From Anaerolineales bacterium UBA2395 (GTDB lineage: Bacteria; Chloroflexota; Anaerolineae; Anaerolineales; Villigracilaceae), in NCBI GenBank assembly GCA_002343775.1, contig DDSH01000028.1, positions 63,731 through 127,730 on the forward strand: DNA of 64,000 nt, written 5' to 3'. Below are positions 57,112-64,000 of this stretch, in pieces. How positions within the stretch are numbered: position 1 is the stretch's first letter; each line of letters begins with the position of its first letter. The translations under genes and the position numbers were made by a program. The notes under the pieces were generated by a model that was not told the DNA's origin, made no database searches, and saw only the letters and a program-made list of their open reading frames with translations.

Positions 57112-58572
57112 TTATGGCAGTAACGCTTTTGCCTTTACGATCGTATAGCTGGCGGTAGCTCTGTCTACCACAGTGTCTGGGCAGAACAGTGGACGTCCGT
57201 CCTGCGAGCCGCAGGCTTGGATCAAGCCTTCAGAATAGGCTGCTTCCGCCCATCCATTGCCCCAAAAGGTCGGGTCTGTCATATCTGCAAAAACGGTCCC
57301 GGTTCCAACCGGCACGGGGTAGGAAACCCCATACTTCAATCTCAGCCCAAAAACTGCCAATTGCAATCGAGTGGTCTGATCCCAGGCACAGAACAGCATG
57401 GGGTCGGTGGAACAGCCTGCCGTCATACCGGCATCGTATAACCCTTGCACCCAAGGCTGAGCCCACGGACCCGGCGAAAAATCATCTTGAAATGTCAGAT
57501 AAGGGGGGGGCGGATACATGTAACTGTTACCATACTCTCCCCGCAAAAGGAACACAGCTGCCTGTGCACGATTCATGGTCATATCAGGACAAAACATCAA
57601 TGGACCACTGACAGAACATCCCGCTGTATAGCCATTGAGGTACAGCGCTTCGATATATGCGCGTTGCGGATGGTTGGCAGGGACATCTGCAAAAATGTAG
57701 GTATTCGACTGGATCCATGAGACGAAGTTGGAAACCCGGGCATAAACGCCATAATAGCCTGGGTCAGCACAACCGGTTCCCCAGGAAACGACCCCAGCCA
57801 ACTGCCACTGACCGTTCAAATACACAGCTAATGGACCGCCCGAATCGCCCTGACAGCTATCCTTGCCGCCTTCAGGAAGCCCAGCGCACAACATGCCGGG
57901 AGTGATCGCCCCACCATACGATGTACTGCATTGTCCATTCGAAATGATCGGAACCGTCACCTCATGAAGCTGCGATGGATACGCCGGGACGGATTCCGTG
58001 TTGCCCCAACCCGTCACCCACGCCCCCACACCAGTCAGGTCACCGAGAGCAGGTGAAACCATAGGAATGGCAGCCGTGCTGGTAGCCCCAATACCGCCCA
58101 AAGTGACAGGGCTGGCCAAGCGTAGCAGGGCAACATCGTTATTGAATGTATTGTAATTGTATTCCGGGTGGATGATGATCTGAGTGATATCCCGCCGCTG
58201 GTATCCTGTCTCCGGACTGGATAAGTTGTAGACCCCCGCCACGATATCCACACCTGCAGGGGCAATGGGCACCCCGAAGTTGTCGACCACACAATGCGCA
58301 GCGGTCAACACCCATTGAGAAGAAATCAGGGAGCCCCCGCAAAATTGACCATAATACAGATCAGACGTTGAGCCGTCGATCAATGCCACCTGCCAGGGCC
58401 ATTCCCCGGGATCAGCGGGGGCGCCACCAACAACGCGAACGCTTCCTTCGGGGGTTGGGGTTGGTTCCTGAGCGGTTGCAGTGGTGGCAGATGGAGCATA
58501 AAGCCCCAAGAGCATAAAGAGAGCGAGACAGAAGAATATTGCAATTCTGGCAATAGAGGATTTCTTATACAT
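57112..58572 (-). CDS. Secreted trypsin-like serine protease with S-layer-like tail
   Basis: A 486-residue exported protein: signal peptide (1-34, cut likely after TATAQ), a chymotrypsin-fold S1 domain (about 46-285) with VVGGAPADPGEWPWQVAL (activation-like N-terminus), catalytic His in VLTAAHCVV, Asp in NNDVALLRL and Ser in CQGDSGGPLAV, and a C-terminal Cys-rich S-layer-homology-like module (about 290-486). That module has three repeats with FADVPANHPQRAYIEALYLN, YTAGCS/FCPD pairs and DDFSPGPWAQPWVQGLYDAG, nearly the same as in the DUF11 protein next door. Anchored proteolysis at the cell surface is inferred. A ribosome site AGGAG precedes the ATG. Confidence 0.88.
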   Translation of the reverse strand: MYKKSSIARIAIFFCLALFMLLGLYAPSATTATAQEPTPTPEGSVRVVGGAPADPGEWPWQVALIDGSTSDLYYGQFCGGSLISSQWVLTAAHCVVDNFGVPIAPAGVDIVAGVYNLSSPETGYQRRDITQIIIHPEYNYNTFNNDVALLRLASPVTLGGIGATSTAAIPMVSPALGDLTGVGAWVTGWGNTESVPAYPSQLHEVTVPIISNGQCSTSYGGAITPGMLCAGLPEGGKDSCQGDSGGPLAVYLNGQWQLAGVVSWGTGCADPGYYGVYARVSNFVSWIQSNTYIFADVPANHPQRAYIEALYLNGYTAGCSVSGPLMFCPDMTMNRAQAAVFLLRGEYGNSYMYPPPPYLTFQDDFSPGPWAQPWVQGLYDAGMTAGCSTDPMLFCAWDQTTRLQLAVFGLRLKYGVSYPVPVGTGTVFADMTDPTFWGNGWAEAAYSEGLIQACGSQDGRPLFCPDTVVDRATASYTIVKAKALLP

Positions 58573-58669
58573 GACCTACTCCTAGTCTTGAGTACTCCAT
58601 TATTAGGATTCAGTATAACCCCGGTAATCAAAAGCGAATTTATCGGGAGTGTCCATAATAGTATCGTTC

Positions 58670-58728
58670 AACAACAAAGTCACAAGGAATCTGCAAAGTT
58701 TCCATTGCGTCTTCGTGCCTTTGTTGTT
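58670..58728. repeat. Imperfect hairpin repeat AACAACAAAG...CTTTGTTGTT
   Basis: Ten-base perfect outer arms AACAACAAAG and CTTTGTTGTT with partly paired inner bases (CAC/GTG), in the intergenic region between the two secreted-protein genes. Its inner wording resembles that near 13228-13292, which suggests a dispersed element. Confidence 0.5.
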
Positions 58729-58767
58729 TTGTGATTAATCAGAAATCATCCGTTTACAAACTTAACA

Positions 58768-58797
58768 AGTGGGTGCCTGGAAAACCAGACACCCACT
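58768..58797 (-). terminator. Terminator of the DUF11 surface-protein gene
   Basis: Arms AGTGGGTGCCTGG and CCAGACACCCACT (one G-T pair) with loop AAAA, a stable stem followed by TTGTTAAGTTT on the minus strand. Confidence 0.6.
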
Positions 58798-58815
58798 ATT
58801 ATCCCACTGTAAATT

Positions 58816-60807
58816 CTATGGCAGCAAATTCTTTGCCTTGACGATCGTATAGCTGGCGGAGGCGCGGCTTACCAGACTGTCCGGGCAGAAGAGCGGTTTA
58901 CCATTCTGCATACCACAGGGGAGGATCAGATCATTTGCATAGGCTTGCTCCGCCCAGCCTGTTGCCCAATGACTAATCGGCATATCTGCAAAAACTGTGC
59001 CAGTGGCAGTCGGCAAGGGAAGCGAGTCTCCAAACTTCATTCGCATACCAAAGACTGCCAACTGGGCTTGTGTTGCAGAGTCCCACGGACAGAAGAGCAT
59101 GAAAGAACCCGAGTTGCAGCCAGCCGTCATACCGGCATTAAACAAGCCCTGTGCCCATGGTTGTGCCCACGGACCCGGAGAAAAATCGTCCTTGAACGTC
59201 GTGTACGGAGGCGCAGGCGGGACGTAACTTCCACCGTATCGGCTTCGCAATAAAAATACAGACGATTGGGCACGATTCATGGTCGTATCTGGACAAAACA
59301 TCAAGGGACCGCTCGTAGAACAACCAGCGGTATACCCGCAGTAGTACATGGCTTCGATATAATCGCGAGCCCAGTGGTTGGTTGGCACATCCGCAAAGAC
59401 CTGTGGTCCACCCACGGGTGGATTGCAGGAAACATTTCCCTCATCGCCGTCATCAGCCACATTGACCGTGATCGGACCATAGGAATTGTTGTTCTCATTC
59501 GCCTCTACGGTTAGACAGGTCGGATCAGCATAGAAGTACAGATCATAAGTTCCAGCTTCAAGGCCGGAAATCTCAATAACTGAATTCTGAGAATCGGTTA
59601 AACCTGCCGGAAGACTAAGGAAATTCTGACTCGTATAAAAGGTACCTTTACTAATAAACAGATCCGGGTCACCGTAATATAAACACCCGGCATGTTCATA
59701 AGAGGGTTTCGTAGAGATTTCCAACTCGGAGAAAAACTCATAATCGATGTCGTCAGACGGGTCACCCGGCATGTAGTCACCCAAGCCGTCCACATAGACG
59801 GAGCGGTAGAAAACGCCGGGCGTATCGGCGCCGCCCTGATTCTGAACAGAGAGTTTCACCTTGAAGGTGCTGCCTGCCGGGGGATCCCCCACCAGCGGGT
59901 CATCGTTCGCATCGAGCAATTCGTAAGCGACGATCCTGACATCCGGCTGGAGTTTGATATCGGTGACATCGACCGAGTTATTATTCGCGGTGTTCAACTC
60001 GCCGCCGCCATCCACAAAGACTTCGTTGATCTCCGGGTCGTTCGCAGACAAGTTTACAGAGACCGTCAGGGTAATGTCGGGATAGCTCGCCCCGGCAGCC
60101 AGCGCATCCGAACGGGTACAGATCAGCGTGGCAAGAGAGCAACTCCAGCCTGTGCCGCCAAAGGATACCGCCGTCAGTCCCTCCGGCAGGATCTCGGTGA
60201 CCGTCACCAAACTGGTGGTGGGACCGTCCCCATCGTTCGTAACCGTAATGGTATAGGCTCCCTGCTCCCCTTGAACAAATTCAACCGGGCTGTGGGTCTT
60301 TTCAATGGTCAGGTCGGCGACCTGTTCGATGTTGGTCGTATCGAAATCAACGTTGTTATCGCCATTCACATCCCCGCCGCCGGAAATGCTGGCATCATTA
60401 TCCACGGTCTCCGGGGTATCATTGGCAACATTCACCGTGATGGTAATAGCAGGGTAAGAGAAGCCTCCGCCGCCCAATGCATCGGAGCGAGTGCAGGTCA
60501 ACGTACCAAGGTCACAGTTCCAACCGGTACCACCAATGGCAGTGGCGGTGAAATAGGTCGCATTGAGGTTGAAATCCATGGTAACGGGCCCGCTCGTGGG
60601 GGTATCCCCGACGTTGGTAACGATGACGGTATAGGTGCTGCCTGTGCCGCCTTCGATAAAGTTACCAGAATTCAACACTTGAACCGTCAGATCGGGACCC
60701 GCCGCATGGACCGACCCGGCAACCCCAAGAGAAAGAATCAACGCCACCACGGTCAGCAGACGAACCGCCTGAAGAAGCGAACGTTGAAGAGAATTTACTG
60801 GTTTCAT
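58816..60807 (-). CDS. Secreted surface protein with DUF11/CARDB repeats and S-layer-like tail
   Basis: A 663-residue exported protein. Signal peptide (about 1-35, ending SVHAAG), then two DUF11-type beta-sandwich repeats (about 36-260; each with DLTVQVLNSG / DLTIEKTHSP, TYTVIVTNVGDTPTSGPV and GTGWNCDLGTLTC), a CARDB-like domain (about 275-435; LSVQNQGGADTPGVFYRS, and the NNNSYGPITVNV end), and a three-repeat Cys-rich S-layer-like module (about 460-663) with FADVPTNHWARDYIEAMYY and FCPDTTMNRAQSSVFLLRS. The protein is probably an adhesive or structural cell-surface component. The ATG at 60807 is the homology-consistent start; a TTG start 30 bases upstream is rejected. Confidence 0.85.
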   Translation of the reverse strand: MKPVNSLQRSLLQAVRLLTVVALILSLGVAGSVHAAGPDLTVQVLNSGNFIEGGTGSTYTVIVTNVGDTPTSGPVTMDFNLNATYFTATAIGGTGWNCDLGTLTCTRSDALGGGGFSYPAITITVNVANDTPETVDNDASISGGGDVNGDNNVDFDTTNIEQVADLTIEKTHSPVEFVQGEQGAYTITVTNDGDGPTTSLVTVTEILPEGLTAVSFGGTGWSCSLATLICTRSDALAAGASYPDITLTVSVNLSANDPEINEVFVDGGGELNTANNNSVDVTDIKLQPDVRIVAYELLDANDDPLVGDPPAGSTFKVKLSVQNQGGADTPGVFYRSVYVDGLGDYMPGDPSDDIDYEFFSELEISTKPSYEHAGCLYYGDPDLFISKGTFYTSQNFLSLPAGLTDSQNSVIEISGLEAGTYDLYFYADPTCLTVEANENNNSYGPITVNVADDGDEGNVSCNPPVGGPQVFADVPTNHWARDYIEAMYYCGYTAGCSTSGPLMFCPDTTMNRAQSSVFLLRSRYGGSYVPPAPPYTTFKDDFSPGPWAQPWAQGLFNAGMTAGCNSGSFMLFCPWDSATQAQLAVFGMRMKFGDSLPLPTATGTVFADMPISHWATGWAEQAYANDLILPCGMQNGKPLFCPDSLVSRASASYTIVKAKNLLP

Positions 60808-60973
60808 GATTTTCAAGCCTTTCCACTCAGAGAGCAAATAAACAACCTCATCGTATATCTATGTATTAATCTACCATGATTTTTTGGGATTATACCGATT
60901 CTTCCCGCCCTTGTAATTTTCTGTTTTGTAAGGGCAATTTTACACCAAACCCCTGCCCTGTTCAGCGAACCCC

Positions 60974-61861
60974 TCATTTTCCCATTGCCAGACGCAGGGC
61001 ATGTTCCCACGGTGGCAAAGATACGCCAAAGGTCTCTTCGAACCGCGAGCAATCCAGCGGAGTCACCAAAGGACGACGGGCAGGGGTTGGAAATTCGTCG
61101 GTCAACGCCGGCACGATGCGCCTGACCACTTGCCCTTCCGGGTTCGGGTCGAGGCGCAGAACCTCACGCGTGAAGTCGTACCGCGAGACGCTGCCCAACC
61201 CACCCAGATGAAAGACCCCGCTTCTCGCTGAGAAGTAGCCTGAACCATCCAAAAGACTACGCGCAATCATGGCTGCGGACGCTTCCGCCAGCATCCGCGC
61301 CCAAGTTGGGCTGCCCACCTGATCGGTGACAATGCGCATGGTCTCCTGTTGGCGCGCCCAAGACAAGATCTTGGAGACGAATCCGCCACTGCCCACGCTA
61401 TAGACCCAGCTGGTACGCAGGATGACATGCGCGCCTCCCACCTGACCGATAGCCTGCTCGCCGTTTAACTTACTTTGACCATACACATTGAGCGGGTTGA
61501 CCGCATCCGCTTCGGTGTAGGCGGAACCCTTTTTGCCGTCGAACACATAGTCGGTGGAGTAATGGATGAGCACCGCCCCCACCGTCCGCGCTGCTGCCGC
61601 CATCACCCCGGGCACTTCGGCATTGATGCGCATCGCCACGTCCCGCTCTTCTTCGGCGCGATCCACTGCGGTGTAGGCAGAGGCATTGAGGATGAGGTCC
61701 GGCTTGAGGTCCAGAATGAGGCGTTCGAGCGCCTGCAGATTCATCAGGTCCAGTTCATCCGGTCCAAAGGCATCCACTTTCCCCAACGGGGTAAGTGTAC
61801 GCTGCAATTCCCAACCTAATTGTCCCGTTCTTCCAAAGATCAATATTTTTTTTTTGTTCAT
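60974..61861 (-). CDS. rfbD: dTDP-4-dehydrorhamnose reductase
   Basis: A 295-residue SDR enzyme that makes dTDP-L-rhamnose in the last pathway step. Motifs: KILIFGRTGQLGWELQRTL (NADPH-binding), LILNASAYTAVDRAEEERDV, INAEVPGVMAAAARTVGAVL, IHYSTDYVFDGKKGSAYTEA, NVYGQSKLNGEQAI (catalytic Tyr-Lys) and VIRTSWVYS-like (VILRTSWVYS), ending with FHLGGLGSVSRYDFTREVL. The ATG at 61861 is five bases after the ABC ATPase stop, so the genes are one operon. rfbB and rfbC were not found in the window; they may be beyond the right edge. Confidence 0.93.
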   Translation of the reverse strand: MNKKKILIFGRTGQLGWELQRTLTPLGKVDAFGPDELDLMNLQALERLILDLKPDLILNASAYTAVDRAEEERDVAMRINAEVPGVMAAAARTVGAVLIHYSTDYVFDGKKGSAYTEADAVNPLNVYGQSKLNGEQAIGQVGGAHVILRTSWVYSVGSGGFVSKILSWARQQETMRIVTDQVGSPTWARMLAEASAAMIARSLLDGSGYFSARSGVFHLGGLGSVSRYDFTREVLRLDPNPEGQVVRRIVPALTDEFPTPARRPLVTPLDCSRFEETFGVSLPPWEHALRLAMGK

Positions 61862-61865
61862 TAAT

Positions 61866-62618
61866 TCAACGGATACTGGCGAGCTTCTGTTTGTACTGTG
61901 CGATCGTTTCCTGCGGATCTCCATCCAAAATGATATTGCCGTGGTCAAGCAGGATCACCCGATTGCACAAGCGGAGGATCTGATTGCTGTCATGAGATAC
62001 CACGATCAAGATGCTGGATTTCTCAACCATTTGTTGGATCCTCTGCGTACTCTTTTCCACAAAATGACCATCGCCCGTGGCAAACACTTCATCAATCATC
62101 AAGATCTCGGGTTGTGTCATGGTAGCGATCGAAAATGCCAGACGCCCATACATGCCGCTGGAATAATATTTCACAGGCAGGTCCAAGAAATCACCCAGCT
62201 CTGAAAACTCAGCGATCTTTGCCTCTTTTTCCGCCATTTCTGCAGGGGAGAAGCCAAGCAAAGCGCCATTCAAAAATATATTTTTTCTGCCAGTCTGCTC
62301 TAGGTCGAAGCCTGCTCCCAATTCCATCAGCGGGGTGATTCTACCGACTACCGAAATTTTGCCTTGATGAGGCTTGTAAATTCCGGATATTGTTTTTAAT
62401 AGTGTGGATTTCCCGGCCCCATTTAATCCCACAAAGCCAACCCTATCTCCCGGGTTGATATTTAGGGTGATCTCATGAAGGGCAAAAAAATCACGATAGT
62501 CATTCAGTTTCTTATTACCAGTAACCCAATTAACTGCAGTATCCTTTAGAGAAGGGCTCGGGTTATGATATATCCTGAACTTAACAGAAACACGGTCAAG
62601 CTTTATATATACGCTCAT
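61866..62618 (-). CDS. ABC polysaccharide exporter ATPase (Wzt/TagH type)
   Basis: A 250-residue ABC ATPase that powers export of a lipid-linked polysaccharide. Motifs: Walker A VGLNGAGKSTLLK, the signature YSSGMYGRLAF, Walker B ILMIDEVFATGD and the switch His VVSHDSNQILRLCNR. The N-terminus (VKFRIYHNPSPSLKDTAVNW) is the usual Wzt/TagH/RfbE style. It has no C-terminal carbohydrate-binding domain, so it recognises its cargo without one. The ATG overlaps the permease stop by four bases (ATGA). Confidence 0.92.
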   Translation of the reverse strand: MSVYIKLDRVSVKFRIYHNPSPSLKDTAVNWVTGNKKLNDYRDFFALHEITLNINPGDRVGFVGLNGAGKSTLLKTISGIYKPHQGKISVVGRITPLMELGAGFDLEQTGRKNIFLNGALLGFSPAEMAEKEAKIAEFSELGDFLDLPVKYYSSGMYGRLAFSIATMTQPEILMIDEVFATGDGHFVEKSTQRIQQMVEKSSILIVVSHDSNQILRLCNRVILLDHGNIILDGDPQETIAQYKQKLASIR

Positions 62619-63460
62619 AATCGGTATATTACATCCTGCTCTTTTTTCTGGAACACCAACACCCCCAGCGTTAAGCTCAAGACTGTTAATACAATACAAG
62701 CCACCCACTCCGACCACCCCGGAAATGTAGCTTCATAAACAATTAGATGAAAAAGATTGATAAAATAATAAAAGGGGTTTAATTTAATCAAGTTCAGAAG
62801 ATTGCCAGAAAGAAGGGAAGTTGGGTAGAGTATGGGAGTGAGGTAAAAAAGCCCCAACAGGGCGATCTGCAAAATGTGAGATAAATCCCGAAAAAACACG
62901 GTCAAAATACTCAACAGCAGGATCCCCCCCAATATAAATAAAGCCAGAAGCAGCAAGGCCAATGGGAGCAGTAGTATGCTCCAACCAAGTTCTGCCCCAA
63001 AGAAAAGAGACAAAATAAAAAGACTAATAAGACTGAACAAAAAATTGGTGATCTCGACACCCAAAGTCACCAAAGGAAAAATTATCTTTGGAAGATATAC
63101 TTTTTTCAAATAACTTTCTGCATTAATAATGGACATGGAACCGCCCAACAGGCTAGCCGTAATCAAATTCCACGGCAGCAGTCCACTAAATAGATACAAA
63201 CTAAATTGAGAAAAAGGAAGTTTGTAAAGGGAGGAAAAAACAAGCGCCATGATCACCATTGTGAATAATGGATTCAGCAAACTCCACAGAAATCCAATGG
63301 TGGAGCGGCGATAACGAGAGCTAAGATTTGTGCTTACAAAGTTATATAAAGCATACCGATATACATTTAATTCTCGAACATTGCGTGAAACAAAATCTAT
63401 CAAGCCTCTTTGCTTTGAAGCATCGAAATCGTTTACAAATTGGTGATTGCGATCTATCAT
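62615..63460 (-). CDS. ABC polysaccharide exporter permease (Wzm/TagG type)
   Basis: A 281-residue ABC-2-type membrane protein with six helices. Recognisable parts are YNFVSTNLSSRYRRSTIGFL and SLLNPLFTMVIMALVFSSLY (typical R-Y-R-R-S-x-L-G-x-x-W-x-x-L-x-P motif), PFSQFSLYLFSGLLPWNLIT and YLKKVYLPKIIFPLVTLG, ending with FPGWSEWVACIVLTV and VFQKKEQDVIYRL. Together with the adjacent ATPase it exports a lipid-linked glycan, a role that matches the many glycosyltransferases to the left. It follows rfbA by 11 bases. Confidence 0.92.
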   Translation of the reverse strand: MIDRNHQFVNDFDASKQRGLIDFVSRNVRELNVYRYALYNFVSTNLSSRYRRSTIGFLWSLLNPLFTMVIMALVFSSLYKLPFSQFSLYLFSGLLPWNLITASLLGGSMSIINAESYLKKVYLPKIIFPLVTLGVEITNFLFSLISLFILSLFFGAELGWSILLLPLALLLLALFILGGILLLSILTVFFRDLSHILQIALLGLFYLTPILYPTSLLSGNLLNLIKLNPFYYFINLFHLIVYEATFPGWSEWVACIVLTVLSLTLGVLVFQKKEQDVIYRL

Positions 63461-63471
63461 AAGTAACGATC

Positions 63472-64000
63472 CTATATACCTTGTTTTTTTTCACTTGCCA
63501 AGAGGGCTAGATAATCGCTGTAACTATTCTTTCCCAATTTTTCAACCAGAACCTTTAATTGTTCGCGGTCAATAAAGCCTTTTCGGTAGGCGATCTCTTC
63601 CGGCGAGGAGATCATCAAGCCCTGACGTTCCTCCACGGCTTGCACAAAGTTTGCCGCCTGTAACAGGGATTCGTGCGTGCCGGCATCCAGCCAGGCAACG
63701 CCGCGACCGAGCGGAATGACCTGCAACTCTCCCATTTCCAGATAGATACGGTTCAGGTCGGTGATCTCGATCTCGCCGCGCGCCGAGGGTTTGAGCGACC
63801 GGGCAAACTCCACCACGCGCCGGTCGTAGAAATATAGACCGGGGACGGCATAGTTCGAACGGGGCTGCTTTGGCTTTTCTTCCAAGCTGACCGCCCGCCC
63901 TTGCGCATCGAATTCGATGACGCCGTAACGCTCGGGGTCATGTACCGGGTAGGCAAAGACCAGCGCGCCATGTTCCAATTTCGCCGCAATCTGCAGCTGC
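63472..64000 (-). CDS. rfbA: Glucose-1-phosphate thymidylyltransferase, C-terminal part (partial)
   Basis: The reading frame enters from the right edge, so the N-terminal catalytic G-G-x-G-x-R motif is outside. The visible 176 residues match RmlA/RfbA: HGALVFAYPVHDPERYGVIE, SLEEKPKQPRSNYAVPGLYF, ARGEIEITDLNRIYLEMGEL, GVAWLDAGTHESLLQAANFV and IAYRKGFIDREQLKVLVEKL. It makes dTDP-glucose, the first step of dTDP-L-rhamnose synthesis, whose last enzyme RfbD is encoded at 60974. It lies 11 bases before the permease gene, so the operon reads rfbA-wzm-wzt-rfbD. Confidence 0.92.
   Translation of the reverse strand, partial: QLQIAAKLEHGALVFAYPVHDPERYGVIEFDAQGRAVSLEEKPKQPRSNYAVPGLYFYDRRVVEFARSLKPSARGEIEITDLNRIYLEMGELQVIPLGRGVAWLDAGTHESLLQAANFVQAVEERQGLMISSPEEIAYRKGFIDREQLKVLVEKLGKNSYSDYLALLASEKKQGI

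Noticed and set aside
59692..60879. Long open frame on the plus strand (395 codons) opposite the DUF11 surface-protein gene
   Set aside because: It mirrors the sense gene and has no known motif; the opposite strand shows a signal peptide, DUF11 repeats and an S-layer-like tail.
1..64000. CRISPR array, tRNA or rRNA gene
   Set aside because: No regularly spaced direct repeats and no cloverleaf or rRNA wording were noticed by reading; a covariance-model scan would be needed to exclude a tRNA completely.

Overview
The window reads as a chromosomal segment of a Chloroflexota bacterium, most likely an Anaerolineae relative. This is inferred from the gene families, not from a search: lipoproteins with Thr/Pro-rich linkers, formylglycine-generating-enzyme (FGE/SUMF1)-fold proteins, GT39-type membrane glycosyltransferases, FIST and NACHT proteins, DUF11 surface proteins with S-layer-like repeats, and multi-GAF sensor kinases. 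About 40 kb at the left has moderately high GC and housekeeping or signalling genes. From about 40.8 to 56.9 kb the DNA becomes visibly AT-rich and carries sugar and glycan genes plus three decayed insertion sequences.

Region 1-13 kb: the end of a diacylglycerol-kinase-family lipid kinase, an SH3b protein, a DUF971 protein, a TPR membrane protein, an AMMECR1 protein, a flavin reductase, a C39-like peptidase, two FGE-fold lipoproteins around an OmpR-type regulator, and metK under a clear SAM-I riboswitch with an enlarged P3. Then comes a Fur-family regulator translationally coupled to an ECF metal transporter (CbiM with a PDGLE extension, CbiQ, CbiO).

Region 13.4-28 kb, almost all on the minus strand: a lipoprotein; a two-gene unit of a NACHT ATPase with a C-terminal FGE-fold domain and a small protein that shares its N-terminal glycine-rich motif; a FIST sensor protein; a 1346-residue PDZ/membrane/multi-GAF histidine kinase; two tandem GT39 enzymes; and a NarL-type two-component pair. 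The NACHT/small-protein unit is the best candidate here for an undescribed conflict or signalling system.

Region 28-43 kb: a GT39 enzyme with a Cys-rich soluble insert, a deacetylase-like lipoprotein, a very large membrane glycosyltransferase, a MraY/WecA-family phosphosugar transferase, and a run of glycosyltransferases including a pyruvyl-transferase/glycosyltransferase fusion and a GT4 enzyme with a zinc-ribbon tail. They are tightly spaced or overlapping and look like one surface-polysaccharide operon read leftward.

Region 43-57 kb: a nucleotide amino-sugar cassette (LegB-like 4,6-dehydratase, nucleotidyltransferase, second SDR, DegT aminotransferase, NeuD/PglD-like acyltransferase), FkbM methyltransferases, further glycosyltransferases, and remnants of IS5, IS3 and IS630 elements. 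Region 57-64 kb: two secreted proteins (a trypsin-like protease and a DUF11/CARDB protein) ending in the same Cys-rich S-layer-like module, then rfbD, an ABC polysaccharide exporter (Wzm/Wzt type) and the truncated rfbA. Together the right half builds, decorates and exports a cell-surface glycan.
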